Shown piece after piece: positions 1-11,445 of a stretch of DNA of 64,000 nucleotides (position 1 is its first letter; every line of letters starts with the position of its first letter). Source of the stretch: Tamarix chinensis. Taxonomy: Eukaryota > Streptophyta > Magnoliopsida > Caryophyllales > Tamaricaceae. A program made the translations under genes and the position numbers. The stretch spans positions 94,107,470 through 94,171,469 of the forward strand of contig CM060175.1 of assembly GCA_030549775.1 (NCBI GenBank). The letters are read 5' to 3'. The notes below the pieces were generated by a model. It searched no databases. It worked only from the letters and a program-made list of their open reading frames with translations, and was not told the origin of the DNA.

Positions 1-422
1 TTTATAATTTTTATTTTATAATTTTTAGTACTTTGTAATATCTTTATATTTTTTTATACTTTTTAATGTTTCATATGCTTTTTAATATTTAATATTATAT
101 AATTTATATAATAATTATTACCAAAAGATATATATAGGAAGATAAAAATTAAAGATGGAAAATAAAAAATAATTTTATAGAAAAATGAAAACCAAACACT
201 AATGAAGTACAATAAGTAGTTTTTTAGTATTAATTACTTATATAATAAAAGTAAAAACAAACATGCATTTTACTTATCAAAGTACTTTTTAAAAAGTAAA
301 TTTATAAAAGTAATTTTGATCTAAAAGTAGTTATTAAAAATAAGTAATACCAAACGAGGGCTTGAGCTTTAAGGAATACTTGGAAAGCTGACATTTTTTA
401 TATTATTTGTACATTATTATTT
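1..422. other. AT-rich intergenic DNA
   Basis: Very AT-rich sequence with no supportable coding region. Around 190 and 350 there are 'accaaacac' and 'accaaacgaggg' strings of the kind often found at the ends of small plant MITEs, but I could not pair them into a convincing element. Confidence 0.6.
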
Positions 423-768
423 AGGATTGTTTGTTTTGCATATTATTTTCATAACCTCATTATCTATATTATCTACTACATACTATTACTTTAGGAGTAG
501 ACCCCACTATCTTTTATTAAATATTTAAACTATTCTATACTTTTACCCTTATACCCTTATTAATTACACTCACCTGCCACATCTTTACCCCTCTTATTAA
601 AATAAAGAATATCCTAAGTTATCAAACACCATTATTACTTTCCCAACTTTCATACATAAAAAATATGTGCCTACTAAACATCATCATTATTTCAGCCATA
701 TTATTACTTCATACGCATTATTATTTTAGATCATATCATATAAAAAATGGGTTTACCAAACAAGCACT
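423..768. mobile_element. Possible MITE, about 350 bp
   Basis: The left end AGGATTGTTTGTTTTGC and the reverse complement of the right end AGTGCTTGTTTGGTAAACCC agree at about 17 of 27 positions, and the interior is AT-rich and non-coding, as in non-autonomous DNA transposons. No clear target-site duplication is visible, so the family is not assigned. The short ORF at 665-853 lies inside it and is probably chance. Confidence 0.35.
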
Positions 769-1011
769 TAGCAGTTCATCAACCACTAACTTGGCATCCA
801 ATATCTATTTTACCAAGCTAATGGAAGAAAAGCGGCCAATTCTCACTTCCTGAACACCCAAAGCACACAATGGAAGGCGTCGCCGCCTAAACTTCCCAAA
901 GACGCACCCCCCATGAGCCCCGCTTCTTCTCTCACTGCTAAACAGCTCAAAAACCTCCTAGCTTCCAATTTGGTGCCTTATCCCTATGGAATTGTTGAAC
1001 TACAAAGACCA
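769..1011. other. Unassigned GC-richer stretch before the gypsy remnant
   Basis: A locally GC-richer patch (about 830-1000) contains an ATG at 870 that meets a stop after six codons and a second ATG at 912 opening 39 codons that run into the gypsy remnant. It could be the decayed upstream gag region or a scrap of host exon. I do not recognise the peptide. Confidence 0.3.
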
Positions 1012-1689
1012 AGGGCTATGCTACAATTGTGATGAACGGTACAAAGTTGGCGATCACAATACAGACCTGGTGACCACAATACATATGCAAAACCCAACAA
1101 TTTATTCTATTAACATTACCAACCAATGATCAAGCAGAAGAACAAGAATTAATGGTGGTCAAAGGTGGTGAAAATTAGGTCAAGATCGGTGAAGACAACC
1201 CTAGCCCTGAAATATCCATTCACTGTTGTTGGCAGCACCGAATCACAACATTTTGTCACTTCGCCAACAACCACCTGATCTCACTTCTAAATTCTAATTG
1301 ACACTCAACAGCTCAAGAACTTTGTCTTCCTTGTGACAAATCACAAGGCTTTCAATATGGAGATCAGTTAGAAAGGCCAGCCTGTTTGCTTAGCAAGGTC
1401 CACGACCACACCACCTACTCCTATATCACTTCACCCTCTACGGCATATGTAGTGTACCGAATCCATAGCCCAACTATTATGCTTGGAAGCCCAAACTCCC
1501 AATTTACTAGACCTCACCACATCACCATTTGATCCACCCACCAATATTTTTCCCTTGCTCCAATGAACTTTAGACCGGTACCCCATTTTTTTTTCTTTCC
1601 AAAACCAAATACCTACTGCCAGATTGCCCCCTTAACCACCATATTAGTCTTCAACAAAACACTAGCCCAATTAATGTTAAGCTCAATAC

Positions 1690-2233
1690 CCTGACTTCCA
1701 AAAAATTGAAATAGAGAAGGTAGCTCAAGAAATGCTTCACAATCAAATTATCCAACTATCGATTAGCCCATTCTCATCACATATTCTCCTAATCTAGAAG
1801 AAAAATGGTACATGGTGATTTTATGTTGATTATCGAGCACTCATATACTCAATGTCATTACTATCTAAGACCGTTTTCTTGTAGCAACAGTTGAGAACTC
1901 CTGGATGAGCACCATGGAGTTACTATCTTCTCCAAACTTGATCTCCATAGTGGTACTTCCAAATCTATATCCACCCCCGAACATCCTAAGAAAAGCATCC
2001 ACAACCATGAAGGCTACTGTGAATTCCTTATTATGCCTTTTGGCCTCTCCAATGCCCGCTCCACCTTCCAAGCTACTATGAATTACATATTTAAACCTTA
2101 CCTTTGTAAGTTTATATTCGTCTTTTCTAAAGATGTACTCATTTACAAGTCGTCACTTTCAACACACCAATTGTTTTTCCAAATGTACATTTGGGCAAGC
2201 CCATTTAGAATATCTTTGCCATTTGGTATCTAG
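1690..2233 (+). pseudogene. Ty3/gypsy reverse transcriptase, broken
   Basis: Recognisable gypsy RT blocks: a 'K-x-D-G-T-W-R-F-x-V-D-Y-R-A-L'-like stretch at about 1798-1842 (read here as K-N-G-T-W-W-F-Y-V-D-Y-R-A-L), then MPFGLSNARSTFQATMN from 2033, matching the conserved M-P-F-G-L-x-N-A-P-x-T-F-Q block, followed by a relic of the F-V-x-V-Y-x-D-D-I-L-I-Y catalytic strand at about 2116-2145. That strand reads F-I-F-V-F-S-K-D-V-L-I-Y, so the first aspartate of the DD pair is replaced by lysine; the polymerase would be inactive even without the stops. Confidence 0.88.
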
Positions 2234-2503
2234 AGGTGGGGTGAATGTCAATCTAGCAAAAAATCAATCAATCCAGAATTAGGCCATACCCACAACAACA
2301 GTAGCATTGGTTCAAGGCTTTTGGGGCCTTATAGGCTACTATCAACAGTTTTTGAAAGGATATCCATACTTAGTTGGGCTGATTTGCTTAAAAACATGGG
2401 TTTCACTTGTATAAGGCAAAAACCACAACCTTTGACAAGCTGAAGAAGGCGATGATCCAAGTGTTGGTACTAGCGTTACCAAATTTTTCTAAGCCCTTCA
2501 CCA

Positions 2504-2884
2504 TTGAAACAAATGTGCCATCCATTGTTGTTGGTGCCATCTTATCCCTACACCAACACCTTATTGCACTTTAAAGCAAAAAGCTTGCTCCCCAATTGCA
2601 AATGTCCTGCACACAGTCAACATGCTATCACATTTGCAATGCGACAATGGCAACCACACCTGTTTGGTCATACATTTATTATCATGACCGATCACAAAAG
2701 CTTGAAGCAACTCCTCACTCATACGATTCAGAACCTAGAGCAGCAGAAGTGGTCGGCTAAGCTAATAGGGTTTGAATTTAACATCATTCCTAAAGCAAGT
2801 GTTGAAAATGGAGGTTTGAATGCTTCATCAAGATGGTTAGGGCAAAGCTCAAGGGCAATTATAGGCTCTTTCTTCATACAGTAA
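2504..2884 (+). pseudogene. Ty3/gypsy RNase H domain, broken
   Basis: The 126-codon open stretch contains the gypsy RNase H signatures 'R-x-W-x-x-Y-L' (degenerate, R-Q-W-Q-P-H-L-F-G-H), 'T-D-H-K-S-L-K-Q-L-L' and the following 'Q-Q-K-W-S-A-K-L-I-G-F-E-F-N-I-I' block that leads into 'N-x-x-A-D-A-L-S-R' (here N-G-G-L-N-A-S-S-R, the aspartate lost). It follows the RT remnant in the expected order. This is the longest open part of the element, but the loss of active-site residues shows it is a fossil. Confidence 0.88.
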
Positions 2885-2977
2885 TTTCTTAGTTGATTTC
2901 CAACCGAACTCTTCACAATTGAGTCCATCCAATGAGAATCTACTATCTACCCACAATATGAGCTTCGACAAGGTATT

Positions 2978-3604
2978 ATGTACTTCAATAGTTATATCTA
3001 TGTTCCTTTTCACACTAAGTTACGTGAACGCCTGTTAAAATTGTTTTATGGTTTGGTTTTTATCTTGTTGGGGGTCACTTCGGTGAGCAAAAAACATACG
3101 CTAGGCTCTTTGGCTAATCTTACAAATGATATCTACCGACTCATCTCCAATTGTTCAGACTGTCAGGATAAACTAGAGTATTTTCCACAAAAGGCCACTT
3201 ATAACCACTACCATTCCACTAAGGGTATGGGATAATATTACCATCGATAGATTCCCTTATCTAATGGCAAGTTTTTTTTTTAGGTAATTGTAGACTGCTT
3301 GTCTAAATATAGGCAATTATGTGCACTGCCTGAGGGCATTATTGCACCAAAATTGGCTAAGTATTTTGTGCATGAGTATCCCTGCATTCCCAGCTTCCCA
3401 AGTCTATCGTCACTAACTAAGACCCACTATCCATGAACATATCTTGGCAGGAGCTTTTTCAAGTATGGGGAATACACTTCAGGGCCAATAGTGCTTACCA
3501 TCCACAAACCAATGGTTAGCCAGAAGTGGTCAATCACTACCTTAAAGCCTATCTAAGAGCTTTTGTTGGTAATTATCCATTCAAGTGGACCAAGCATACA
3601 ATTA
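2978..3604 (+). pseudogene. Ty3/gypsy integrase, zinc finger and core, broken
   Basis: The segment from 2978 aligns with the H-H-C-C integrase zinc finger: a relic of the 'G-G-H-x-G' block followed by C-S-D-C-Q at about 3155-3170. The core continues with a decayed 'D-R-D-P-x-F' zone near 3420 and, near 3480-3540, 'F-R-A-N-S-A-Y-H-P-Q-T-N-G' followed by 'E-V-V-N', the standard catalytic Y-H-P-Q-x-D-G-Q-x-E-x-V-N block with the aspartate and a glutamine changed. Coding similarity stops abruptly at about 3605 where foreign DNA begins. Confidence 0.85.
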
Positions 3605-3925
3605 AATATCGGTCCTGATACGCAATATTAGCTAATATTTATTGGATTTTAGATCAACCAATTTGCAAAATTGGGAGTACGCGACAATTTTAGAATTTCA
3701 TGCATTTATTAGCAATATATCGGTTATCAGCCAATATACGCCAACATTTACCGATATTTCTTTTGGAAAAAAATTTTTTTAAAAAAAAACATACCACAGT
3801 AACCGCAGCATATAAAATATCGTTTGCAACACCCTGATACCGCGACACCATAACCATGATTTTATTGCTTGGGATCATGACGCTACCATAGGCATATACT
3901 AGTGCAACACCACTTTTCATAATGC
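3605..3925. mobile_element. Small insertion inside the gypsy integrase
   Basis: Integrase similarity stops near 3605 and only resumes after about 3925 with the part leading to the integrase C-terminus. The inserted DNA is AT-rich and bears 'atatcgg' / 'ccgatat'-type strings near both ends (about 3606 and 3751), like small repeats common in plant genomes. The exact junctions and a duplication could not be fixed because the host sequence is itself diverged. Confidence 0.5.
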
Positions 3926-4019
3926 AACCATCTCATTAGATAATCAGTTGAGTCCATGCCTTACTAGATAGGGAGACCCTTCTGTCCACACTCAACTCAA
4001 CTCCTCAAGGCTAATCTCT

Positions 4020-4292
4020 AACACGCTCAAGAGCATATGCGAAACCAAGCTAACTAGCGCGGCAAACACAAAGAATTCAATGTTAGGGATTGGGCATATG
4101 TCAAGCTACGCCCATCAGGCCATCTCTCGGTTGTCCAATGCCCCAATCAAAAGCTTGCCAAGCGGTTCATTGACTCTTACCAAATCCTTCCTCATATTGG
4201 GAAGGTTGCTTACAAGCTTGCTTTACCACCAAAGTGTCAAATTCACCCGAATTTCCACATCTATCCTAGTCCTGTTGATGCCCCATCTATAG
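4020..4292 (+). pseudogene. Ty3/gypsy integrase C-terminal region
   Basis: Read across two frames, the sequence gives 'A-Q-E-H-M-R-N-Q-A-N', then 'F-N-V-R-D-W-A-Y-V-K-L-R-P', then 'K-L-A-K-R-F-I-D-S-Y-Q-I-L-P-H-I-G-K-V-A-Y' and 'L-A-L-P-P-K-C-Q-I-H-P-N-F-H-I-S'. This is the typical end of a plant Ty3/gypsy integrase (G-D-x-V-x-V-K-L-x-P ... G-P-F-x-I-x-x-x-I-G-x-V-A-Y-x-L-x-L-P ... I-H-P-V-F-H-V-S). I cannot see a chromodomain with confidence after it. Confidence 0.8.
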
Positions 4293-4500
4293 CAATGCCG
4301 CCATCTAGCAATGATGACACTACTACTGCATTTCCTCATCTCAGCCTTGAGAGCAAGGCTAGTGGCCAAGGGAAAGACAATGATGCACAACAAGGCCCCA
4401 TTGAAGTGGCTGAAGCTGCACCAACCCAAGACCCCATTTGCAGAAGACAACCAAAGATATCTGCTAAGCTGACTAACTACGTTTGCAACACTTGAGGATG

Positions 4501-4960
4501 TTATCACTGGATTCTAGCTGCTAAGATAACTATTAGATATCTTATATTTTTCTTTTATGAGCAGGCCTGATTATTATGATTTTCATTGTTTCCTTACTAC
4601 TCTAGAAGGAATCTGTTAATTGAAATGGATTATAAATAAGACTGATCAAGATCAAGGAAAGAGAAAAGGCAGCTCCCTAAATTATCCAAATTTACTCTGT
4701 CCAGTCTTTCTCGTCCTAGCCTAATTCTCTATTTCTGGAGTTACTGCACTCAAAGTGTGGGCTTACACAATATCAATACTAAGCACCTATCACAAATCTC
4801 AGCTCCCCCACCACCACCACAACCCCCCAAAAGAAAAAGAAAAAGGGCGGGGGGGATTGTGCTTTGATGTTCCTTCTTCTTTTTGCTTCATATTTGAGAT
4901 CAGCTCAGCTCTAAGAGAAATCAATAATTTGATACGTACATGCTGAACCTCAGGATCTGT
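4501..4960 (+). repeat. Probable 3' untranslated part / LTR of the gypsy remnant
   Basis: Directly after the polyprotein stop the sequence becomes non-coding and contains a TATA-like TATAAATAAG at 4631-4640 followed by pyrimidine-rich DNA, as expected for a plant LTR promoter region. No second copy is present upstream of gag, so the LTR call rests on position and composition only; its borders are unknown. Confidence 0.4.
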
Positions 4961-5797
4961 TTCTTCTTTTGATCATGTAGGAGGGGTGGTTTTTTATTCT
5001 CTTTTGATGAATCAGAGTAACTTTAGTTGACAATAGAGATGAACACACAGAAACACTAAGATGTCAAAATTATCAACTTAGGCAACAGCCTGAGCAAACG
5101 GTGAACAGATCCTATGATCCTTTCTCTGACAAGGATGCAATATCAGTTCCTTGCCCCTTGAAAACCCTTTCCATGTTGCTTTCTTAAATAAAAGCCTCAG
5201 CCATTTCCCTCCCCCAACATAACCCATGACATAGTTAAATGAATACTGTTCATGAGCTTTGGAAATCACTCCCCCAGATTTCAGCTCTTAACCAAATCAG
5301 AAGTTCAAGCTAAAACCAGTTGATTCCTAGCATTCCATAGATTTATAATATAAATGACCTGAGTGACCCTTGCTTTCCCAATAAAAAGGCACGTCCCCAT
5401 TAACAAACCAAATAAATCTACACAAAGACAACATAAATAAACGCATCCTCATATCGATACAGGAAATATTTTGGTCAAGCTTCTGCGGAGGGACCGCTAA
5501 GAAATATGGTGCTCCTTGCATCAACCATGTGTCCTTGTTCTTGGTTTGGTTGTTTTTATTCATATTGTTGGCACTGGTCATTCAGTCATGGGAAATGCTA
5601 ATGTAAATGCACAACGGAAATCACTCCTCAAAAGTTTTGATATTCGACACCGCCAAATGAAGGATGTTATCAGAAGTTTATCTTTACCACCAATTGCGAA
5701 TGACTGAGACACACTAGCAAGTTATTTCCTTGAAAATTGACCTCAATGAAAAACAGTCTGATGATTTTGTAGAAGAATAAATTAATAAATTATATAC
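4961..5797. other. Non-coding stretch downstream of the SAC3-like exon
   Basis: I find no recognised gene. On the minus strand this should be intron of the SAC3-like gene if that gene is intact. Several short open frames occur on both strands (for example plus 5516-5707 and minus 5327-5581), none resembling a family I know and none matching later SAC3 exons. Confidence 0.5.
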
Positions 5798-6047
5798 CTG
5801 GGCACATGAAGGGACAGGTTCCGATTATAGCTGGGGCATCACATGTATCTAATTCTCCTTCGCCTTCCGATCCGTTAATTTGTCGGCGACTGATTTCAAT
5901 ATTACGGTCGGCTCCGGCGTTCCGAGCGTTACTTCTGCTCGGAGCTTGGCTGCGGTTTCGAGATGGATTCGGGTTAAAATATCCAGATTCAGAGTAAGTG
6001 GGACGAATCGCCTTGTTCTCACGGCTTCCATACCGTCTTCTCTCCAT
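5798..6047 (-). CDS. Probable first coding exon of a SAC3-family protein (SAC3C-like)
   Basis: SAC3/GANP/THP3-family proteins act in mRNA export and related nuclear RNA complexes. On the minus strand an ATG at 6047 opens 83 codons rich in R, S and N (starting M-E-R-R-R-Y) and ending A-I-I-G-T-C-P-F-M-C-P. The G-T/S-C-P-x-M-C-P block is the family hallmark at the front of the SAC3 domain, and the short basic N-terminus resembles plant SAC3C. The frame ends at a good splice donor (CCAG|GTATAT, exon end 5798, phase 1), and in the family the next exon should start with an E-E/R-x-x-R-E-R-L-R-D-L-type sequence. I see no such exon down to position 1, so either the intron is very long or this is an orphan exon. 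Codons are GC-richer than the surroundings. Overlapping frames on the other strand are shadows. Confidence 0.65.
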
Positions 6048-8559
6048 CTACAACTACACCGCTCTCTGTGTCTTCCTCAGATGCCTGGGTGCTCGGGTCC
6101 TTCGATAATTTGTGATGATTGGCCCAGTTCACGTCGTCCGCAGAATGTACTGTTTATGGTCAATGGCAATGGTAAACGGTGAGAGTTAAACTTAAATTTA
6201 AGCACACAATTATTTAATTATTTTTTTATTAATTTATTTTAAATTTAATTTAATACTCTATATTTATCAATTTTAAATTTACGACGCTCGGTTATTTTTA
6301 ACAACTACGTCATCAATTATTTACCCTTCGCATTATTTAACTTTTAAATTTAGTAGAATCTATGTTTATAAAATGAAAATATTAAAGAAAAATGAATAAA
6401 ATACATATAACGAGAAAAATTAAAAAAATAAATATAATTAGAGAAATTAATAAAATAAATATAACTGAAACAATGAATAAGATAAATATAAATAGAAAAA
6501 TAAATATTAGAAAGGGAGATAGAAAATATGATATAAAAATTATTGGACAAAAAATAATATATTTATAGACCAAAAAAATTGACTGTTAACATTGACCGTC
6601 ATATTTTGTTATATATATATATATAATTTATGTTCTAATAGTAAAATTAAGCTAAAAGTTGTATCTAAAAATATCAAAAACCAACTTCAACCTGTGGACC
6701 ACGACAGTTGTTGCTATACACAGTCGAAGGAGCTGGTTTAAGAGACTTTGGGACCCCAATTTCTTTTAAAGTACCTCAAATTTGAGAATAATTTTTTTCT
6801 TCACAATCATAACCCCAATCTTGATATTAAAATCAATTTTTTTACACCATTGTAGATGCTCTAATACGCAGTGAATGTTTGGCCGCAGCTTCATATTCTA
6901 TATTATTGGATGAGACCTTTTATTTTCGATGTTATAATTAGAATTACATTATTTATATTATCAATCATATATTTATTTTAAGCATAGCTAATTTTGACTA
7001 AATATCTAAATTATCTTGTACCATCACTCAATATTATTAGAATTGATTGCCTAAAATCGATTCAAAAGTCTATGATCAAATCACAAAATATAATCATATA
7101 ATATATAAAAAATATAAAACCTTTGTACTTATATGCTATAAAATAATATAGTTTAAGTTAAAAGTATAGAAGATTGCATTCTTAACCTCTCACATAGTCA
7201 CTAATTGAGTTCTAACATTTTACAAGTAGCATAAATTATTGAAGTTGTTTTATATATTAAGAATTATATTAATTCAATAACATCATAAATAATTTTTTCC
7301 AATGAAATGTAAAAATTACAATGAGATTATAAGTAGAGGAACTATGCAATATTATTTACCTTAAAAAAGATACGAAGAATTAATAAAGCTGATGATAATG
7401 AAGACAACAATAAGATTATTTTCTATCATTTAAGAGAATATAACAATGTGTATACCACAAAATAAAGGTTATTTATATTATAAAGCTAATATGATAATAA
7501 AAAATATTAATATTGAATTGAATAAAAATTAATAATTAATAATATTATAAACTTTAATATATTCATTTTACTATTTATATGAATATTACATTTTTTGTTA
7601 GCATTTTCCAATAGTAATTAACTTCATTATTTTAATGGTAACTAAGTCATATTTTCTTTACATCAATTCATTTTCAATATTTGTTGTAAAATAATAAAGG
7701 GGTGAAAATGATAAGATTAAGGAAGAAATATAGTTGGAATAATATGAAAAATAGATTTGGAAATAAATTGATAGAAATGATAGTTAATATGTAAAATCAT
7801 AGGACCTTAAGATTCTATATTATTCAACTACTTTAATATTCTACGTAGAATCATGGACTATTTTGAGATCTTTAGATTGTGAGATTGTAGGTTCGTAGGA
7901 TTAAATCGCGATTTTAATAACTGTGGCATCACTATAATATCATTTTGAATCACCCATAATCACCAAATACTTCTATCTCAATTATAATTAAATAATGATT
8001 AATCAATGTAAAATATATTAATTATGATTAAAATTAATAAGAATAATATTAATTATAACTATATATTAATAATAGATAAAAAATATTGTTAATTTTGTTA
8101 AGTAAATAAAAATTCAATGCATATAATATTAATTTTAATGAAAAATAAATTGATTGTTAGAATAATATTAATCATAATTGTTACAAGTAATGTTAATTAT
8201 AAATATAAAGAAGTAATTAATGATGATATTCATAATAAGAATAATAATTATGTTCATTATTATTATCTAGATGGGACAAGCCATATTGTGACCGCATTCA
8301 GTTGTATTGGAATGTAATAGGTATGGATGCTAACCAAGGGGGAGACTTAGGTTGATGATTTGTGTAGAATATAACGAGTTTAGTAAAAAACTTTATGTAC
8401 TTTAGTTTATTATCTTAAGTAAATTGTTACAGAAATTTATGCATTGGTGTATGGGTGCGTAATATAATGAGAATTACTTCGATAACAAAGTCATAAAACC
8501 TTAATACAAATTAAATTAGTTTATAGGAAATAGTCTCCTAACTATCATCAATAGGAGGT
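6048..8559. other. AT-rich intergenic DNA, no gene seen
   Basis: About 2.5 kb of highly AT-rich DNA. The first 150 bases probably hold the 5' untranslated region and promoter of the SAC3-like exon on the minus strand (the patch to about 6180 is GC-richer). A short (TA)n tract lies near 6610-6630. Open frames here (such as 6350-6573 minus and 8117-8317 plus) are made of I, L, F, Y, N and K codons and reflect base composition. Confidence 0.7.
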
Positions 8560-10080
8560 TGGTATCCCTCCTCCTTCTCACTAGAGGAGAATACGAGCCT
8601 GTCCATGGCGAGGTACACCTCCTTCAAACTATCCAAATCCTCTTCTTTATCAATTCTATCCATCCTCTTCTTTGAACCAATAGTGGAACCCACCCATCAA
8701 TTCATTATTTGTCTCCACTTCTGTTATGATGTATGAGGCATCACTCAACCCTTCGTCTATTAGTATAGGATGGACTATTAGATGGGTCTGAGGATAATAC
8801 TAGTAAAGGTATTTAACCAAGCCATCATGCTTATATGTCGAGTGATGAAAATGGGAGCTGAAGTCCAGTTAGTGGTGTGGTCAAATGTTCCAAATTGATG
8901 CACAACTATATTAATCTACTTTATACATATTAATCACTACGTTCTAATAGAATCCATGTGCTGAAACGATAAAAGGAATTAGGATGAGTTGGGGTAGCTA
9001 AACTGTTGGGCAACTAGATCTAGCATGTAAGGCTCTATAACATCCATAAAGCATAAACTGCCTTGGTACATCGACTCGAGATGTTTCATACTCAGATCTT
9101 GGTTAAACATTAAAAAGCCAACCTACAACGGCATGTAAAACAATATTAATATCAATTATTACAAATAACTACAATTAACAAATGTTCATATAAAGTATTA
9201 GACCCAATTGTTGGGCCCTTAGAGAATCCAATTGCCTCTTGTATTAAATCACGCCATCCATATTATTAGGGGGAAGCATCTGATGAAATGTATCCCACCC
9301 TATTGTTGCGGCATCAGAGGATGGATTATATGTATATGAATAACTCTACTGGCAACATGGGAAATACTCTTAAATCTAGGCCTATGCACAATTATAATTT
9401 GTATATAACACAATTAAACTACTTTTTTTACTAATAATTTGCAATAAATAATTAAATCTAATATTGTCATGCAACCACCTATCTGCTTGCACTCGACCTT
9501 AGATGTTATCCCAAGCTGCCTATATAAATATGTCAAAGTCCCATCTCCAAGGGCCTAATCACCTAACTTACTCAAATCATCTACTAATCTAAGCACTGAT
9601 AATGGAGCATGGTTACTGGATTTGTCTACAAAAAGCATGCATGATATCAGGTACCACATATGTAACTGTGCATAAACTCATTATCCTCAACACGATCAGC
9701 AGTAAGCTTATAAAAAATATCATCCAATGCGACCATAGTTCCTTTCATAAAATTTTAATTCGCTAACAACGCAGGATTGCCCCCACATATTGGCTAGAGG
9801 CTCCATCACATCACCATCAATAGGAAAATGCTCACTAATACACTCATATTCATGACAATTAAGATCTATAATATAAATCACTCCATGTAGAGTAATAATC
9901 ATATCACCAAATGGAAGGTGGAAGTTGTTGGTCTATGAGTGCCACCTTTCAACAAAAGTAGAGATGAGTAGAGCATTGTGATGGTGGAATTATGTTGAAC
10001 GTAGATGCTTCAAGCCCGTGGCCTCAATGTAGTCATAGGTAATACCTATGCTAGCATCATTGACCAGTATTCTCCTCAAG
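8560..10080 (-). pseudogene. Plant mobile domain (PMD / MAIN-like) pseudogene
   Basis: PMD proteins, related to MAIN/MAIL and found both as host genes and in MULE-like transposons, carry a block 'L-I-x-A-L-V-E-R-W-x-x-x-T-H-T-F-H-L-P-F-G-E-M-T-I-T-L-x-D-V'. On the minus strand at about 9971-9880 I read L-I-S-T-F-V-E-R-W-H-S-stop-T-N-N-F-H-L-P-F-G-D and M-I-I-T-L-H-G-V, with an in-frame TAG between them, followed by F-P-I-D-G-D-V at about 9825-9805, matching 'L-P-I-D-G-D'. About 13 extra residues separate those two blocks. Later parts (down to about 8560) give only scattered similarity, including a weak H-x-x-V-D-x-V-like end. Stops are frequent, so the gene is dead. Whether it was a host gene or transposon cargo cannot be decided. 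Confidence 0.7.
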
Positions 10081-10794
10081 CATTTTTTCCTTGACTGAAC
10101 CCTCAACACAAGATGTGGTTCCTACAGCAACAAAAAAAAGTTAGAATAATAAATTATAGGGTAAAATTATAACACCCCCAAAATCATAGTTAAATTTTTT
10201 TGTTTAAATCAACAAATTCGAGCACGGGGGTGCTACTACCGTGACTAGTAGAAGCCCGACCCCCGCCTAGTCTCGTACCAACCACAAGGCTAAGGAAAAA
10301 GTTTCACATGACATTAGACATACTTAAAACAGAGATTCATAGAAAACTCAAATGTTCATAGCACGGGAATCAGAGTGTGCATTAAAAAGTTGTACAATCA
10401 AAAGCGAGTTACACAGTCAAAGTTTCCAAAAGGGCTAAAAGGTACAATACAATAAAATGAAACAGAAGTACAACTAAAACATAAGTACAAAGAGATAAAA
10501 GAGAGAGTCTGATCTACATCAATCTCGGGGCCCCATACCAAGCCCAACAATCAACACATATCCCCGCTTGACACATCTAGTACATCATAGGCATCAAACA
10601 TAGTACCGCCTACCTGTACAAATTCAAAAGGACCCTCTACTCGTGGGAGTGAGAAGCACCATGAAATGGGTGGTTAGTATGCTACGTACTGAGTAAGGTA
10701 ACCATATGGGTAAGGCCAACAAGAAAATAAACAAGTAAGGCATACAAAGCATAATTTAGGTTCATATTAGCAAGCCAAACTTAGACTAATGTTT

Positions 10795-11445
10795 TATCTT
10801 ACACATTTCTTACATTAATTCAGCTTGAGTATGGGAACCCCACTATTATAGCCAGTGGACTAGAACACTCCACATGGCAGAATGCACCTAACCACTATTA
10901 TAGCCTGTGGACCAGAATCACTCCACAAGACAAAACACACCTGACCACTATTATAGCCAATGGACTAGAAAATTAAACTCAATGGCTTCGACTCACATGG
11001 TGTTCCACTGTAATTAATTAGTGTATTTCCATATATTATATTGCTATCTTACACATTTCTCACATTAATTTCGCGTGAGTGCGGGAACCTCATTATTATA
11101 GATGGTGGACCGGAAACATTCCATAGGGTAAAATGCACCTGATCACTATTTTAGCCGGTGGACCGAAAGATCAACCTCACTAACCTCAACTCATGTGGTG
11201 TTCCACTGTAAGTAATTAGTATCTTTTCATGACTTATTACCATGCAAAGTTTGGTTTATCAAGCCTGGAATCCCCACTATTATAGCCAGTGGATTGGAAA
11301 CACTCCATAGGACAAAATGAATTGACCACTGTTATAGCCAATGGATCAGATATCACTTTGCAGAACAAAACGCATCTGACCACTATTATATCCAGTTGAT
11401 CGAAAAAAATATACCCTCATTGGGCCCTAGCTCGATAATCTTTCA
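10795..11445. repeat. Nested tandem array in LTR-like element A
   Basis: Three imperfect units of roughly 200-250 bp begin near 10795, 11043 and 11240; the first two open with 'ttacacatttctTaCATTAATT'-like sequence and end with 'GGTGTTCCACTGTAA'. Within each, a shorter unit of about 60 bp carrying CACTATTATAGCCAGTGGAC followed by 'CGGAA...ACTCCA' recurs two to three times, giving a two-level repeat. Related units occur in copies B and D. Confidence 0.8.

Larger units (their letters stand above)
1012..4500 (+). mobile_element. Degenerate Ty3/gypsy retrotransposon (gag-pol remnant)
   Basis: Gag-pol domains occur in the usual Ty3/gypsy order on the plus strand but in shifting frames with many stops: a gag zinc-knuckle relic at about 1012-1055 (G-L-C-Y-N-C-D-E-x4-G-D-H, last Cys missing), a weak protease/linker zone to about 1680, reverse transcriptase (about 1690-2240), RNase H (about 2500-2850), integrase zinc finger and core (about 2978-3600), and the integrase C-terminal region with a 'VRDWAYVKLRP'-type motif at about 4080-4110. 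The pol order RT-RNaseH-IN separates it from copia, where IN precedes RT. The integrase is interrupted between about 3605 and 3925. No matching 5' LTR is visible upstream, so the element is truncated or its LTR has decayed. Confidence 0.9.

Noticed and set aside
4755..4946. 63-codon frame after the gypsy remnant
   Set aside because: It lies in the presumed LTR/untranslated region, starts in low-complexity CACCACCAC sequence and matches nothing known.
6350..6573. Two overlapping minus-strand frames that look like membrane proteins
   Set aside because: AT-rich DNA gives I/F/L/Y codons in any frame; both overlapping frames show the same pattern.
10795..11445. CRISPR-like array
   Set aside because: Units are long, imperfect and diverged with no constant repeat and unique spacers; this is plant DNA and an LTR tandem array.
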